NCBI GenBank assembly: GCA_037200975.1
Contig: JBBCGI010000001.1
Span: 3,989,716-4,053,715, forward strand
Origin: Pseudomonadota bacterium
GTDB taxonomy: Bacteria; Pseudomonadota; Gammaproteobacteria; Steroidobacterales; Steroidobacteraceae
Length of the DNA: 64,000 nt
Direction: 5' to 3'
Shown: positions 34,213 through 42,568 of the stretch, piece after piece
How positions within the stretch are numbered: the first letter of the stretch is position 1
How the letters are laid out: each line of letters starts with the position of its first letter
Translations under genes and position numbers: made by a program
The notes under the pieces: model-generated
What the model saw: only the letters and a program-made list of their open reading frames with translations
Database searches by the model: none
What the model was told of the DNA's origin: nothing

Positions 34213-34470
34213 ATGCGCACCGCCATCATTCTCGGCATCGGATTCTTGTTGTTAGGCGCATGCGCAGGAGCCGGTTGGCTCCTGGGCGGCGCGCCGCGAT
34301 TGAAACTGGCGGCGCTGGTGTTCATCGGCCTGTGGTTCGTCGCGACCGCGACGAACATGTACATCGGCGTCACGCGCGCCGGTTATTCCTTTATGGAAGA
34401 GTTGCCGATCTTCCTCTTGCTGTTCGGCGTGCCGGCCGTGGCTGCGTTGATCCTGCGTTACAAGGTCTGA
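34213..34470 (+). CDS. Small membrane protein, possible lipoprotein (hypothetical)
   Basis: This 85-residue frame has AGAGGA 5 bases before the ATG and three hydrophobic stretches. LLLGACAG near residue 14 resembles a lipobox but lies within a transmembrane-like helix. No family is recognised. Its stop abuts the stop of the convergent DUF4252 gene without any gap. Confidence 0.65.
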   Translation: MRTAIILGIGFLLLGACAGAGWLLGGAPRLKLAALVFIGLWFVATATNMYIGVTRAGYSFMEELPIFLLLFGVPAVAALILRYKV

Positions 34471-35100
34471 TCACTTTCCGGCCGGCGGTGCGGCCGCGGG
34501 CTTCGCTGCCGGCGCTTTCGTCGCTGCGGGTTTGTCCGGCACGGGCTTCTTGCCGGCTTCCAATTCGAGATCCGGCACACCCAGCTTCTGCAGGTCGTGC
34601 AGCTGCTCGAGATCGATGCTGCCGACGATGTTCACGATGGTGAACTCGCGCGGCTCGCTCGCGATGACGGCCAGGCCCTGCGCCCGGCCGTTTTCGATGA
34701 GCATGTAGACGTCGACATCGGTGTTCTCTTTCTTGCTGCGCGTCTCCACCATGCGCGTCCAGCCCGGTGCGCTCAACTGGCGGCGCACGGCGTCGACATC
34801 GGCCTTGGGGTACGCGAAGTCGGTGTCGAAAGTGTAGTTGCGCACGTAGATGCCGGTGAGCGAGGACACCAGTTTTTTCGCGGCGGCCTCCTCGGGATCG
34901 TTGCCGCTCAGGAAGCGCGACGCCATGCCGAGCAGCTCCGGGCCGAAGGTGACGTTCACCGATTCGCTGGCCTTCTCGGTCAAGCCTGCGAATTCGGGCA
35001 GCCGCAGTTGGCCCCGATTCTGCGCGGGGGCGGAGCTTTGCGCGAAGGCGCAGCCCATCGACAACAGGGCAACGGCAAGAAACGCGGCGCGGGCGTTCAT
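34471..35100 (-). CDS. DUF4252 secreted protein A
   Basis: The 209-residue protein has a signal peptide (AAFLAVALLSMGCAFA, cleaved before QSS) and a DUF4252 domain. Family-type segments are FGPELLGMASRFLSG, IYVRNYTFD, and ASEPREFTIVNIVGSIDLEQLHDLQK. A low-complexity Lys/Pro/Ala tail ends it. The function is unknown. It is the last gene of the ECF sigma operon and overlaps the anti-sigma-like gene by 4 bases. A paralogue with the same EPREFTIVN block lies upstream of the sigma gene at 36065. Confidence 0.85.
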   Translation of the reverse strand: MNARAAFLAVALLSMGCAFAQSSAPAQNRGQLRLPEFAGLTEKASESVNVTFGPELLGMASRFLSGNDPEEAAAKKLVSSLTGIYVRNYTFDTDFAYPKADVDAVRRQLSAPGWTRMVETRSKKENTDVDVYMLIENGRAQGLAVIASEPREFTIVNIVGSIDLEQLHDLQKLGVPDLELEAGKKPVPDKPAATKAPAAKPAAAPPAGK

Positions 35101-35480
35101 GAGCGATTCTCCTCAGTCCCCGCGTCCGGCGGGCTCTTCACGGCTTGATAGGCAAGATCGAGTTTCTGGCTGGTGACGCGCAGCGCCTGCAGCAGCTCCA
35201 GGCTCGCAGCGCGGCCCGCCGCGTCTTCACGTTGCTGGTTGTGGAAGGCCATCTGCTGGCCGAGCACCACCGCGAGGACCAGCGACGCGGCCAGTGCCGC
35301 GGGCGCGCCCAGGCGTTGCCAGTAGTTTGGCGGGCGCGCCGACACGGACTTCATCGCGATGGGTGTCACCACGCTGTCGCGGCGTTCGGGCAGCGCCCGC
35401 ATCACGCGCTGCGCGAAGCCCGCGGGGGCTTTCACGGGGCGCAGTGCGCGGCGCAGTTCGTCTTCGAAGTGGTCGGTCAT
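35097..35480 (-). CDS. Single-pass membrane protein, putative anti-sigma factor
   Basis: The 127-residue product has a short cytoplasmic N-terminus (FEDELRRALRPVKAPAGFAQRVMRAL), one transmembrane helix (LGAPAALAASLVLAVVLGQQ) and an extracytoplasmic coiled-coil-like tail. This layout and the 4-base overlap with the ECF sigma gene suggest a membrane anti-sigma factor. No zinc-binding HxxxCxxC motif is present, so it is not a canonical ZAS protein. Function is inferred from position. Confidence 0.7.
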   Translation of the reverse strand: MTDHFEDELRRALRPVKAPAGFAQRVMRALPERRDSVVTPIAMKSVSARPPNYWQRLGAPAALAASLVLAVVLGQQMAFHNQQREDAAGRAASLELLQALRVTSQKLDLAYQAVKSPPDAGTEENRS

Positions 35481-36040
35481 GACAATTCCTCCGCCGTGAT
35501 GAGTTTCGCGCCGATCATCCGGCTTCGCAGCGCGGTCAACGAACGCTTGATGTGGCTCTTCACGGTATTCACGGGCATATCGAGCGCAGTGGCGATCTCC
35601 GCGATGTCGCGGTCTTCCTGGTAACGCAGCACCATCACGGCGCGCGCGGCGGGTGGCAGTTCACCTAACAATCGCGCGAGCTCACGGCTCATGAGCGGGT
35701 CGTCGTCGGCCGCCGCGGCTGCGACGTGCGCGCCCTCGTCGAGCGGCTGCGTGGTGGTGTAGGGCAGGCGCCGCAGCCAGTCGATGGCCAGGTTCGACGC
35801 CACCCGCCGCAACCAGAAGCCCAGGTGTTCGAGCGACTCGATGCCGTCGAGCTTGCGGTACAGCTGCAGGAAGACGTCCTGCGCGAGGTCCTCGGCCTGG
35901 GCGCGGTTGTTCAGCATGCGGTACGCGATGCTGAACACCGAGCCCTGGTGCGCTTCGACTATCTCCGCGAACGCCACCGCTTCCCCGGCGCGTGCACGCA
36001 GCAGCAGGTCGTCAGGCACGGGCTGCGTTTGGGTCAACAC
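35477..36040 (-). CDS. ECF RNA polymerase sigma factor
   Basis: The 187-residue sigma-70 family protein has region 2 with VFSIAYRMLNNRAQAEDLAQDVFLQLYRKL and region 4 with LPPAARAVMVLRYQEDRDIAEIATAL...VNTVKSHIKRSLTALR (read in pieces). There is no region 1.1 or 3, as expected for ECF types. It is first in the operon sigma-anti-sigma-DUF4252. The upstream gap to the second DUF4252 gene is only 24 bases, so all four may be co-transcribed, and autoregulation is likely. Confidence 0.94.
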   Translation of the reverse strand: MLTQTQPVPDDLLLRARAGEAVAFAEIVEAHQGSVFSIAYRMLNNRAQAEDLAQDVFLQLYRKLDGIESLEHLGFWLRRVASNLAIDWLRRLPYTTTQPLDEGAHVAAAAADDDPLMSRELARLLGELPPAARAVMVLRYQEDRDIAEIATALDMPVNTVKSHIKRSLTALRSRMIGAKLITAEELS

Positions 36041-36064
36041 GGCGTTCTGTCGTCACCGGCGCGA

Positions 36065-36619
36065 TTATTCCTGGGCCACCTTGGGGATGCCGAATTGTCC
36101 TTCGAGCTTCGACAACTTGTCGATGTCGATGTTGCCGATCACGTTCACGATGGTGAACTCGCGCGGCTCGCTGGCGATCACGGCAATACCTTTGATCTTG
36201 CCGTCTTCGAGGCAAATGTAGACATCGGTATCTTCGCGCGGCTCGCGTTTGTGCTGCTGCACCAGGTGGTTCCAGCACGGCGCATCGAGCTGTTTGCGCA
36301 CGCTGTCGACGTCGGCCATCGAGTAGGCACCTTCTTCGTCGAACGAGAAGTTGCGGACCTGCACCGAGGTGACTTCCTGGAGGACGCTGAGGGCAGCCTT
36401 TTCCTCTTCGTCTGCGCCTTCGTTGGCGCTGCTCGCGGCGATCCGGGAGGCGAATCGCAGCAACGGTCCGCCGATGGTGATGTTCACCGAATCGTTGGCC
36501 TTGGCCCGCAGGTGATTGAAGCTCGGGATATCGAGATGGGGCGTGGCGGCCAGGGAGGCCGCGGGCAGGGTGAGAACGGCGGCGGCTGCGCTGGCAGCCA
36601 GGAAGACGGGGAATTTCAC
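36065..36619 (-). CDS. DUF4252 secreted protein B
   Basis: The 184-residue paralogue of the protein at 34471 has a signal peptide (AASAAAAVLTLPAASLA) and the same DUF4252 landmarks: IGGPLLRFASRIAA, VQVRNFSFDEEG, ASEPREFTIVNVIGNIDIDKLSK. It lacks the Pro/Lys tail. It sits just upstream of the ECF sigma gene on the same strand, so the pair of paralogues flanks the sigma/anti-sigma genes and may form the regulated output or the sensed component. Confidence 0.85.
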   Translation of the reverse strand: MKFPVFLAASAAAAVLTLPAASLAATPHLDIPSFNHLRAKANDSVNITIGGPLLRFASRIAASSANEGADEEEKAALSVLQEVTSVQVRNFSFDEEGAYSMADVDSVRKQLDAPCWNHLVQQHKREPREDTDVYICLEDGKIKGIAVIASEPREFTIVNVIGNIDIDKLSKLEGQFGIPKVAQE

Positions 36620-36685
36620 GGCGGGCTCCTGTTTTGAATGTCCCTGCCTTCCATACGAGCAGGGGCCCCGCCGGGTTGCAGTCGC

Positions 36686-37243
36686 TCAGTCGATGGTGAA
36701 AACCCGCAGATTGGAGCCCAGTTCATGGGGTGCGAGCGGATTGGCGGGGAAACCGACCTTTGCCAGCACGCCGCGCGCCTCGTAGCGGCCCCGGTCGAGG
36801 AAGGTGCCGTCGCGCATTTCCTGGGTCCAGTCGAGCTCGAAAACCTTGCTTTCGCTTGCCTGGAACGTGATTTCGCTGACGACGGTGGGAAACGCGAGGC
36901 CTTCATTCGATCGCCAGCGTGGTGAGTTTCCACCTTCCGCGAACATCAGGAACTCGGCCGCGGCAGTAGATGGCATCTGCAACGTCACGGGGTGATCCGT
37001 GCGATTGCGCACGGTGAGTTCGAACGTGATGAGCTCGGTACGCGCGAAGCGATAGGACTCGGTGCCGGCGGAATCGCGCAGGGCCAACGTCGTGCTGAAT
37101 GTCGGGCCATTGCCGCTGTCGATGTCGCGATGGGTGATGAGCCCGTTGCCGTCGGAGCTGCAGCTGTACTGCGCGCCCGCCGTGCAGAAAACGACGCCGA
37201 CGAGCAAGGCGAGTCGTGCCATCATTCGGCCCGAAATAAACAT
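36686..37243 (-). CDS. Secreted BsuPI-like protein
   Basis: The 185-residue protein has a signal peptide (MMARLALLVGVVFCTAGA) and a single beta-rich domain resembling the BsuPI (intracellular proteinase inhibitor) fold: ELITFELTVRNRTDHPVTLQM (split), ESKVFELDWTQ and LDRGRYEARGVL. Its role is unknown. The ATG at 37243 has GGAGG 4 bases upstream. That ATG shares two bases with the ATG of the divergent CPXCG gene (CATG at 37241-37244), so the two transcripts must overlap. Confidence 0.75.
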   Translation of the reverse strand: MFISGRMMARLALLVGVVFCTAGAQYSCSSDGNGLITHRDIDSGNGPTFSTTLALRDSAGTESYRFARTELITFELTVRNRTDHPVTLQMPSTAAAEFLMFAEGGNSPRWRSNEGLAFPTVVSEITFQASESKVFELDWTQEMRDGTFLDRGRYEARGVLAKVGFPANPLAPHELGSNLRVFTID

Positions 37244-37532
37244 GGTGCCTCCGGAAAAACCGCTGACCGACGCCGAAGTGGACGAGCTTTACGGGCTCGA
37301 GCCTGTGATCGGCGCGGACGCCATTGGAACGGACAAATCCGCTGCGGCGGAGTTCGTCACTGTCAGCTGCCCGTATTGCGGCGAGCCGTTCGAGACTACC
37401 GCCGACGTGAGCGCGGGTCCGTGTGTTTATGTCGAAGATTGTCAGATTTGTTGTCAGCCCATCGAGATGGAGCTTCGTGTGGATGAAAACGGCGCGCTTG
37501 CCGAAGTCCTGACGCGGCGCGGAGATAGTTAG
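37242..37532 (+). CDS. CPXCG-motif zinc-ribbon protein
   Basis: This 96-residue protein has a small zinc ribbon, SCPYCGEPF...[12 protein letters not shown], the hallmark of the CPXCG family of unknown function, preceded by a [12 protein letters not shown] helix. It begins at the ATG at 37242, whose complement is the start of the divergent gene. It is followed by an SDR gene after only 2 bases, so the two are co-transcribed. Confidence 0.82.
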   Translation: MVPPEKPLTDAEVDELYGLEPVIGADAIGTDKSAAAEFVTVSCPYCGEPFETTADVSAGPCVYVEDCQICCQPIEMELRVDENGALAEVLTRRGDS

Positions 37533-37534
37533 AA

Positions 37535-38251
37535 ATGGAAAAGCGGGTGGCGCTCATCACGGGCGCGGGCAGCGGGATCGGCAAGGCGACGGCGCTGGCA
37601 TTCCTGGCGGATGGCTTTCGCGTGGTGGTGTCGGGACGGCACCGGGATGCCCTGGAGGAGGTTGCCAGGTCCGCGGGCGATGGGCAGTCGCTGGTGTTCG
37701 AGGCGGACGTCACGGACCCGGCCGCGGTGCGTGCGTTGTTCGACGCCACGCGCGAGAAGTTCGGCCGGCTCGACGTGTTGTTCAACAACGCGGGCGTGGG
37801 CACGCCATTCATTCCGCTCGAGGAGCTCAGCTACGAGCAATGGCGCGCGGTGATCGATACCAATGTGACCGGCGCGTTCCTGTGCACGCAGCAGGCGTTC
37901 CGGTTGATGAAGGATCAGGACCCGCGCGGCGGGCGCATCATCAACAACGGCTCGATCTCGGCGCATACGCCGCGCGCAAATTCGGCGCCGTACACCGCGT
38001 CCAAACATGCGATCACGGGGTTGACGAAATCCACCTCGCTCGATGGGCGCAAGTACGACATCGCCTGCGGCCAGATCGACATCGGCAATGCGCTGACCGA
38101 GCTTGCTTCGAAGCTGCCGCAGATGGAGCCGATGATGGACGTGAACCACGTGGCGAACGCGGTATTGCAGATGGCCAAACTACCGCTCGAGGCGAATGTG
38201 CAGTTCATGACCATCCTGGCGACGAAGATGGCCTATATAGGCCGCGGATGA
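37535..38251 (+). CDS. Short-chain dehydrogenase/reductase
   Basis: The 238-residue Rossmann enzyme has the cofactor motif [12 protein letters not shown] (in [10 protein letters not shown]), the catalytic Ser of NGSISAHTP and the YTASK pair. Acidic/basic discrimination residues after the second strand (SGRHRDAL) suggest NADP preference. The substrate is unknown. It ends at a long inverted repeat that separates it from a convergent response regulator. Confidence 0.93.
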   Translation: MEKRVALITGAGSGIGKATALAFLADGFRVVVSGRHRDALEEVARSAGDGQSLVFEADVTDPAAVRALFDATREKFGRLDVLFNNAGVGTPFIPLEELSYEQWRAVIDTNVTGAFLCTQQAFRLMKDQDPRGGRIINNGSISAHTPRANSAPYTASKHAITGLTKSTSLDGRKYDIACGQIDIGNALTELASKLPQMEPMMDVNHVANAVLQMAKLPLEANVQFMTILATKMAYIGRG

Positions 38252-38342
38252 GTGGTGCCGGGGTGCAATTCTCGTAATTGCGCGAACTTCCGCTCGTGCG
38301 CAAGCGTTCGCGCAATTACGAGAATTGCACCCCGGCACCACT
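38251..38342. repeat. Long perfect inverted repeat, family A copy 1
   Basis: Arms 38251-38287 and 38306-38342 are perfect 37-base complements around an 18-base loop. The arm begins AGTGGTGCCGGGG and contains GCAATTCTCGTAATTG. It lies between the stops of two convergent genes and would form a strong bidirectional hairpin. The core is the same as in the copy at 43631-43740. Confidence 0.95.
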
Positions 38343-38345
38343 TTC

Positions 38346-38948
38346 CTATAGCCATCCTCTCTGGCGCGCCAGGCGATACGCTTCGATCCGATTGCTCGCG
38401 CCGAGTTTGCCGATGGCCTCGGAAAGATAATTGCGCACCGTGCCGGCCGACAGCCCGAGCTGCTCCGCGATCTGCGGCGCGGACAATCCTTCGCCTGACA
38501 ATCTCAGCGTCTGCCGTTCGCGGTCGTTGAGCGGGTCCGATTCGTTCCACGCCTCGACGGCCAGGGCCGGGTCGATCGCCTTGCCACCGCGATGCACGCT
38601 GCGCAGCGCTTCCGCCAGTTTCTCCGCCGGCGAATCTTTCAATAGATAGCCTTTCACCCCGGCATCGAGCGCGCGCCGCAGGTAGCCCTGGCGCGCGAAC
38701 GTGGTGACGATCACCACCTTGCTGGGAAGCCCTTCCGCCTGGATCTTCTGCGCCAGTTCAATCCCCGTCATGCCGGGCATCTCGATGTCCGTGACCACGA
38801 TGTCAGGCTTGAGCCGCCGGCATTCCGACAACGCCTGCAAGCCGTCCGCCGCGGCGCCCAGCACTTCGATATCCCGTTCGAGCCTGAGCAGCGCGCCGAG
38901 CGCGCCGCGCACCATGGCCTGATCCTCGGCCAGCAGGATCTTGATCAT
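38346..38948 (-). CDS. NarL/DesR-family response regulator
   Basis: The 200-residue regulator has a receiver domain with the acidic pocket AEDQ, phospho-acceptor Asp54 in VTDIEMPG, and the Lys of LLKDS. A LuxR-type HTH follows (RERQTLRLSGEGLSAPQIAEQ in parts; LSAGTVRNYLSEAIGKL). It overlaps the kinase gene by 4 bases. The pair follows an ABC transporter gene pair on the same strand and probably controls it, as in DesKR/LiaSR-type systems. Confidence 0.94.
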   Translation of the reverse strand: MIKILLAEDQAMVRGALGALLRLERDIEVLGAAADGLQALSECRRLKPDIVVTDIEMPGMTGIELAQKIQAEGLPSKVVIVTTFARQGYLRRALDAGVKGYLLKDSPAEKLAEALRSVHRGGKAIDPALAVEAWNESDPLNDRERQTLRLSGEGLSAPQIAEQLGLSAGTVRNYLSEAIGKLGASNRIEAYRLARQRGWL

Positions 38949-40087
38949 GCGGCAATCGGAACGGTGGCGCGCAACAACGTGCCGCCATCCTTGCCGGCCT
39001 CGAGCAGCAGCGTGCCGCCCACGCTGCCGAGCCGCTCGCGCATGCCGTTCAAGCCGTTGCCGGGCACGATGCGTCCGCCGCGGCCGTCGTCGGTCACTTC
39101 CACGATCACCGCCGCGGAATTTTGCCGCACGCGAATCGTGACGCCCGTGGCGCCCGAGTGACGCCGGATGTTCGTGGTCGCCTCGCGCAACGACAGCGCC
39201 AGCGCCGTCTCGCGATCGTGCGGCAGCTTCACGTTCTCCATTTCGCAATTCACCTTGAGGCCCTGCGCCTCCAGCAACGCCGTGGCGGCGGTCAATTCGG
39301 CGGCGAGGGCGGTACTGCGAATGCCGGAGACGGCGTTACGCACCTGCGACAGCGCATCGCGCGCGACGCGTTCGACTTCGCCGATTTCGTTGCGCGCGGC
39401 GTCGAGATCGCGGTCGATGAGCTTGCGCGCCAGCTCCGATTTCAGCGCGACCACCGACAGCGTGTGGCCTAACAAATCGTGCAGATCGCGCCCGATCCGT
39501 TCGCGTTCGGCGAGCGTGGCGAGCCGCATGATCTCGATGTTGCTGCGGCGCAGGTGCAGGTGTTGCTCGGTGGTGTACGCGGTGTAGACCGCGGAAATGC
39601 CGAGCAGCACACCGGGCAGGCCGACGCTCAGCACGGTCGTCCGGTCGTGCCCGAGGAACATCATCTCCGCGACGAACAACACGATGGAGAGCGCGATCAG
39701 CCGCCAGGCGATCCGCGTCGGCAGCGTGAACGACAGGGCAAAGAACCCGAAGATGAGATACCCGAGCGAGGCCACATTGAACGGCGCCAGCGCATACGCC
39801 AGCGTGAAAGTGCCCGCGATGTAACGCAGCCGCTTGCGATGTGGGCCGCCGTAAAAGTACGTGCAGAGATGGAAATACAGGAAGACCGGAACAGTCAGCA
39901 GTGTCGGAAGGATGACCCGCGTGAAGGACTGATCGGCGAGAACGGCCCAGAGAAACAACCACGCTAGGTTGAACAGGATCATGAACGGCATGAACCGCAT
40001 GGCCCGCCCGTTCCCGTGCGTCATGTAGCCGACCATCGAATCGGGCGGCGCTTCCCGGATGTTCTGTATCAACTGTTTGAGGTTCAT
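38945..40087 (-). CDS. DesK-type sensor histidine kinase
   Basis: The 380-residue kinase has an N-terminal membrane domain of five or six helices without a large periplasmic loop, so it probably senses membrane state or a lipophilic signal. The HisKA_3 box is RERIGRDLHDLLGHTLS with the phospho-His. The ATPase domain has an N-box REATTNIRRHS, DDGRGG, and GNGLNGMRERL. Its start lies 34 bases from the end of the ABC permease. Confidence 0.94.
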   Translation of the reverse strand: MNLKQLIQNIREAPPDSMVGYMTHGNGRAMRFMPFMILFNLAWLFLWAVLADQSFTRVILPTLLTVPVFLYFHLCTYFYGGPHRKRLRYIAGTFTLAYALAPFNVASLGYLIFGFFALSFTLPTRIAWRLIALSIVLFVAEMMFLGHDRTTVLSVGLPGVLLGISAVYTAYTTEQHLHLRRSNIEIMRLATLAERERIGRDLHDLLGHTLSVVALKSELARKLIDRDLDAARNEIGEVERVARDALSQVRNAVSGIRSTALAAELTAATALLEAQGLKVNCEMENVKLPHDRETALALSLREATTNIRRHSGATGVTIRVRQNSAAVIVEVTDDGRGGRIVPGNGLNGMRERLGSVGGTLLLEAGKDGGTLLRATVPIAA

Positions 40088-40121
40088 GCGGTCCTCACGT
40101 GCGCGCCATCCTAACTCCCGG

Positions 40122-41579
40122 TCACTCGAGGCGCACGTCGTCGAGTGCGAACCGGAAGTCGCCGGGCGGACCCATCGCGCCGATCACGACGCCATGCACG
40201 CGTTTGAGGTCCATGCCGGCGAGGGTGTCGAGCTCGATCCGCACTTCCTTCCACTCCGGGCCCGCGGTGAAGGCGTACATGGGTGGAATGCCAGCGCGCC
40301 CCTCGGCGCCGACCAGGAACAGGACGGTGTATTGCCGGCCGTCACCGCGCGCGTGGAAGCGCAAGGTCTTCTTGCTCGAGTAGTCCATGAAGGCGCCGTC
40401 TTCGGTGCCCTTGGGAAAGAAGATCGTGCCGCCGAACGGATACTCGATCGCGTCGCGAACGGTGCCGCTCGCTTCGAGCGCGCCCTGGCTGTGTTCCGCG
40501 CCGCCGGCGATGACCTGCACGGACGAAGTCGAATTGCCGCCGCGGGTCTTGTCGTCCGCCACCATCCAGCCGACGCCGTAACTCGCGTTCAGCGTGCCGT
40601 CGTCGAAGCTGGCGACTACAGGGTTGGTAGGCGCGGGAACGCCGACCGGGCCCGCGCCATCGTCCGGCGTCTTCTGCACGCTGCCGCCCATGATGCCGGC
40701 GACGATGAGTCCGAGGCCGGCGAAAAAGACCGCGCGCGACAGCAGCCGTTGTAGCGGGACACCGGCGCGCCGCGCGCCGTCGGCGCCGCCGAACATCCGC
40801 AAGCCGCCATTGGCGAGCTTTCGCATCGCGATGGTGAAGAACACGATCGTGATTCCGGCCAGCGAGGCGACGTGGCTCGCGAAGGTGCCCATCGAGGGCG
40901 CACCGAGCGAGTCGAGTTGCAACTGCGCGAGGTGAAACGCCGGCCACAGCGGCGCGAACTGCTGCACGACATGCGGCAGGAGCGGCATCGGCACCCACAG
41001 GCCGGACAGGAACGCCATGGGTAGATAGATGACGTTGACGATGGCGGGCGCCGCCTGTCCGGAGACGAACGCGCCCACACACAGGCCGATCGCGCAGAAC
41101 GGCAACACGCCGAGGACGCCGATCACATACACCTCGAGGGCCTGCACGAAGCCGAAGGGCACGTGCCCGAGGAACTTCGCGAGCACGAGCATCAGCAGCG
41201 AGATGATGCTCGCGAAGATCATGGCCATCGCCATGCGCGCAACTAGATAGGCACCGGGCGGCATCGGCAGCGCCTGCTTGAACACCAGCAGGCCGTACTC
41301 GCGTTCGAACGCCAGCGAGACGCCGAAGCCGAACAGGCCTGGCGCCATCGTGCCGAACACCGACAGGCCGGCGAACGAATACAGCGCCGCGCCGGCATTA
41401 CCCTTGGCGCTGCCCATCAACACGCCGAACAGCAGATAGAACATCGCCGGGAACAGCAGCGTCGGCAGCGCGAAGGCGGGCGTGCGCAGCATCTTCACGA
41501 GCTCGAAGCGGATGTCGCCCAAATAGGCGGCTACCAGGCGCGCGCCGCTCATCTGTGAATGGTGGACGGCCGTGTTCAT
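40122..41579 (-). CDS. ABC-2 type permease fused to a C-terminal CIA30-like domain
   Basis: This 485-residue protein has an N-terminal ABC-2 membrane domain of about 260 residues with six hydrophobic segments (MLRTPAFALPTLLFPAMFYLL at the start, YLPMAFLSGLWVPMP later). After one further helix (SRAVFFAGLGLIVAGIMGGS) comes a 160-residue soluble beta-sandwich region: SFDDGTLNASYGVGWMVADD, YSSKKTLRFHARGDGRQYTV, GPEWKEVRIELDTL, and a final FRFALDDVRLE. This matches the CIA30/galactose-binding-like fold. By topology the extra domain is probably extracytoplasmic. The start overlaps the ATPase gene by 4 bases. Confidence 0.87.
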   Translation of the reverse strand: MNTAVHHSQMSGARLVAAYLGDIRFELVKMLRTPAFALPTLLFPAMFYLLFGVLMGSAKGNAGAALYSFAGLSVFGTMAPGLFGFGVSLAFEREYGLLVFKQALPMPPGAYLVARMAMAMIFASIISLLMLVLAKFLGHVPFGFVQALEVYVIGVLGVLPFCAIGLCVGAFVSGQAAPAIVNVIYLPMAFLSGLWVPMPLLPHVVQQFAPLWPAFHLAQLQLDSLGAPSMGTFASHVASLAGITIVFFTIAMRKLANGGLRMFGGADGARRAGVPLQRLLSRAVFFAGLGLIVAGIMGGSVQKTPDDGAGPVGVPAPTNPVVASFDDGTLNASYGVGWMVADDKTRGGNSTSSVQVIAGGAEHSQGALEASGTVRDAIEYPFGGTIFFPKGTEDGAFMDYSSKKTLRFHARGDGRQYTVLFLVGAEGRAGIPPMYAFTAGPEWKEVRIELDTLAGMDLKRVHGVVIGAMGPPGDFRFALDDVRLE

Positions 41580-42487
41580 GTTCCCGCCTCCGGACGCGCG
41601 CCGGCCGTGTTGGTGAGCTCCGTGAACGCTTCGGCGAGGCCGGCGCGCCGCACTTCGATGTCGCGCACGCCGGCGTCGCCGCCGAGCAGGCGGCGCAATA
41701 CCGCTTCGGCGTCGCGCGTCACGATCGACTGCCGGCCGGATTCGTCGCTCAGCTCGACGACTTCGGGCCAGGCGGCGATCTCGGCGCGCGGGAGCGAGCT
41801 GCGGCACTGGATGGTCTTGCGTGAGACGTGCGCGCGGATTTCATCCACGCTGCCGCCGGCGACCAGCCGGCCGTGCGCGACCACGGCGACGCGATCGGCG
41901 AGGGCCTCGGCTTCCTCCAGATAGTGAGTGGTCAGCACGATCGAGCAGCCTTCGTGGATGAGATCGCGCACCACCTGCCAGAGCGCGGCGCGCGCATTCG
42001 TGTCGAGCCCGACGCTGGGTTCGTCGAGGAACAGCAGCTCGGGCCTGCCGACGATGGCCATGGCGAACTGCACCTGCCGTTTCTGCCCGCCCGACAGATC
42101 CTTGTAAGTCCGGTCCGCGACCTTCTCTAGGCCGAGCCGCTTGATCACCGCTTGCACTTCGTAGGGCGTCGGATAGTAGCTAGCCACCTGGGTGAGGAAT
42201 TCGCGCGGCCGCATGACGGGCGACAACGCGACCTCCTGCATCATGATGCCGATGCGACGGCGCGCGGCGACCTCCTGGGGATCCTGGTCGAACAATGTGG
42301 CGGAACCTTCGTCGGGCCGCTGCAGCCCCAGCAACAGGGAGATCGCCGTGGACTTGCCCGCGCCATTGGGGCCGAGCAGGGCAAGCAGCTCGCCGCGCCG
42401 GACCGCGAGATCGAGTCCGTCGAGCGCGGTGATCTTTCCGAAGCGTTTACGGACCGCCTCGAGGCTGGCCAGCGGGGTTTGCGACAT
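41576..42487 (-). CDS. ABC transporter ATP-binding protein
   Basis: The 303-residue ATPase has Walker A GPNGAGKS, Q-loop MMQEVAL, signature LSGGQKRQ, Walker B LLFLDEPS and switch His TTHYLEE, followed by a C-terminal regulatory domain. It partners the permease it overlaps. The ATG at 42487 (MSQTPLASLEAV) has GGGAG 5 bases upstream and was preferred to a longer start. It is the first gene of a probable four-gene operon: ATPase, permease, kinase, regulator. Confidence 0.95.
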   Translation of the reverse strand: MSQTPLASLEAVRKRFGKITALDGLDLAVRRGELLALLGPNGAGKSTAISLLLGLQRPDEGSATLFDQDPQEVAARRRIGIMMQEVALSPVMRPREFLTQVASYYPTPYEVQAVIKRLGLEKVADRTYKDLSGGQKRQVQFAMAIVGRPELLFLDEPSVGLDTNARAALWQVVRDLIHEGCSIVLTTHYLEEAEALADRVAVVAHGRLVAGGSVDEIRAHVSRKTIQCRSSLPRAEIAAWPEVVELSDESGRQSIVTRDAEAVLRRLLGGDAGVRDIEVRRAGLAEAFTELTNTAGARPEAGT

Positions 42488-42568
42488 GTTTTCTCCCATG
42501 GAGGGCAGCATGTCGAAAGGGGCGGTGATTTTTAAGTCCCGCGTGTCAGCCGGGTCTCCTGACAGTTG

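Noticed and set aside
38251-38342. The two family A palindromes as a CRISPR array or as insertion sequences
   Set aside because: There are only two distant copies, no regular spacers and no transposase gene between the arms.
40122-40600. A frameshift between permease and CIA30-like domain
   Set aside because: The frame is continuous over the junction, with a further transmembrane helix between the domains, and no second RBS is visible.
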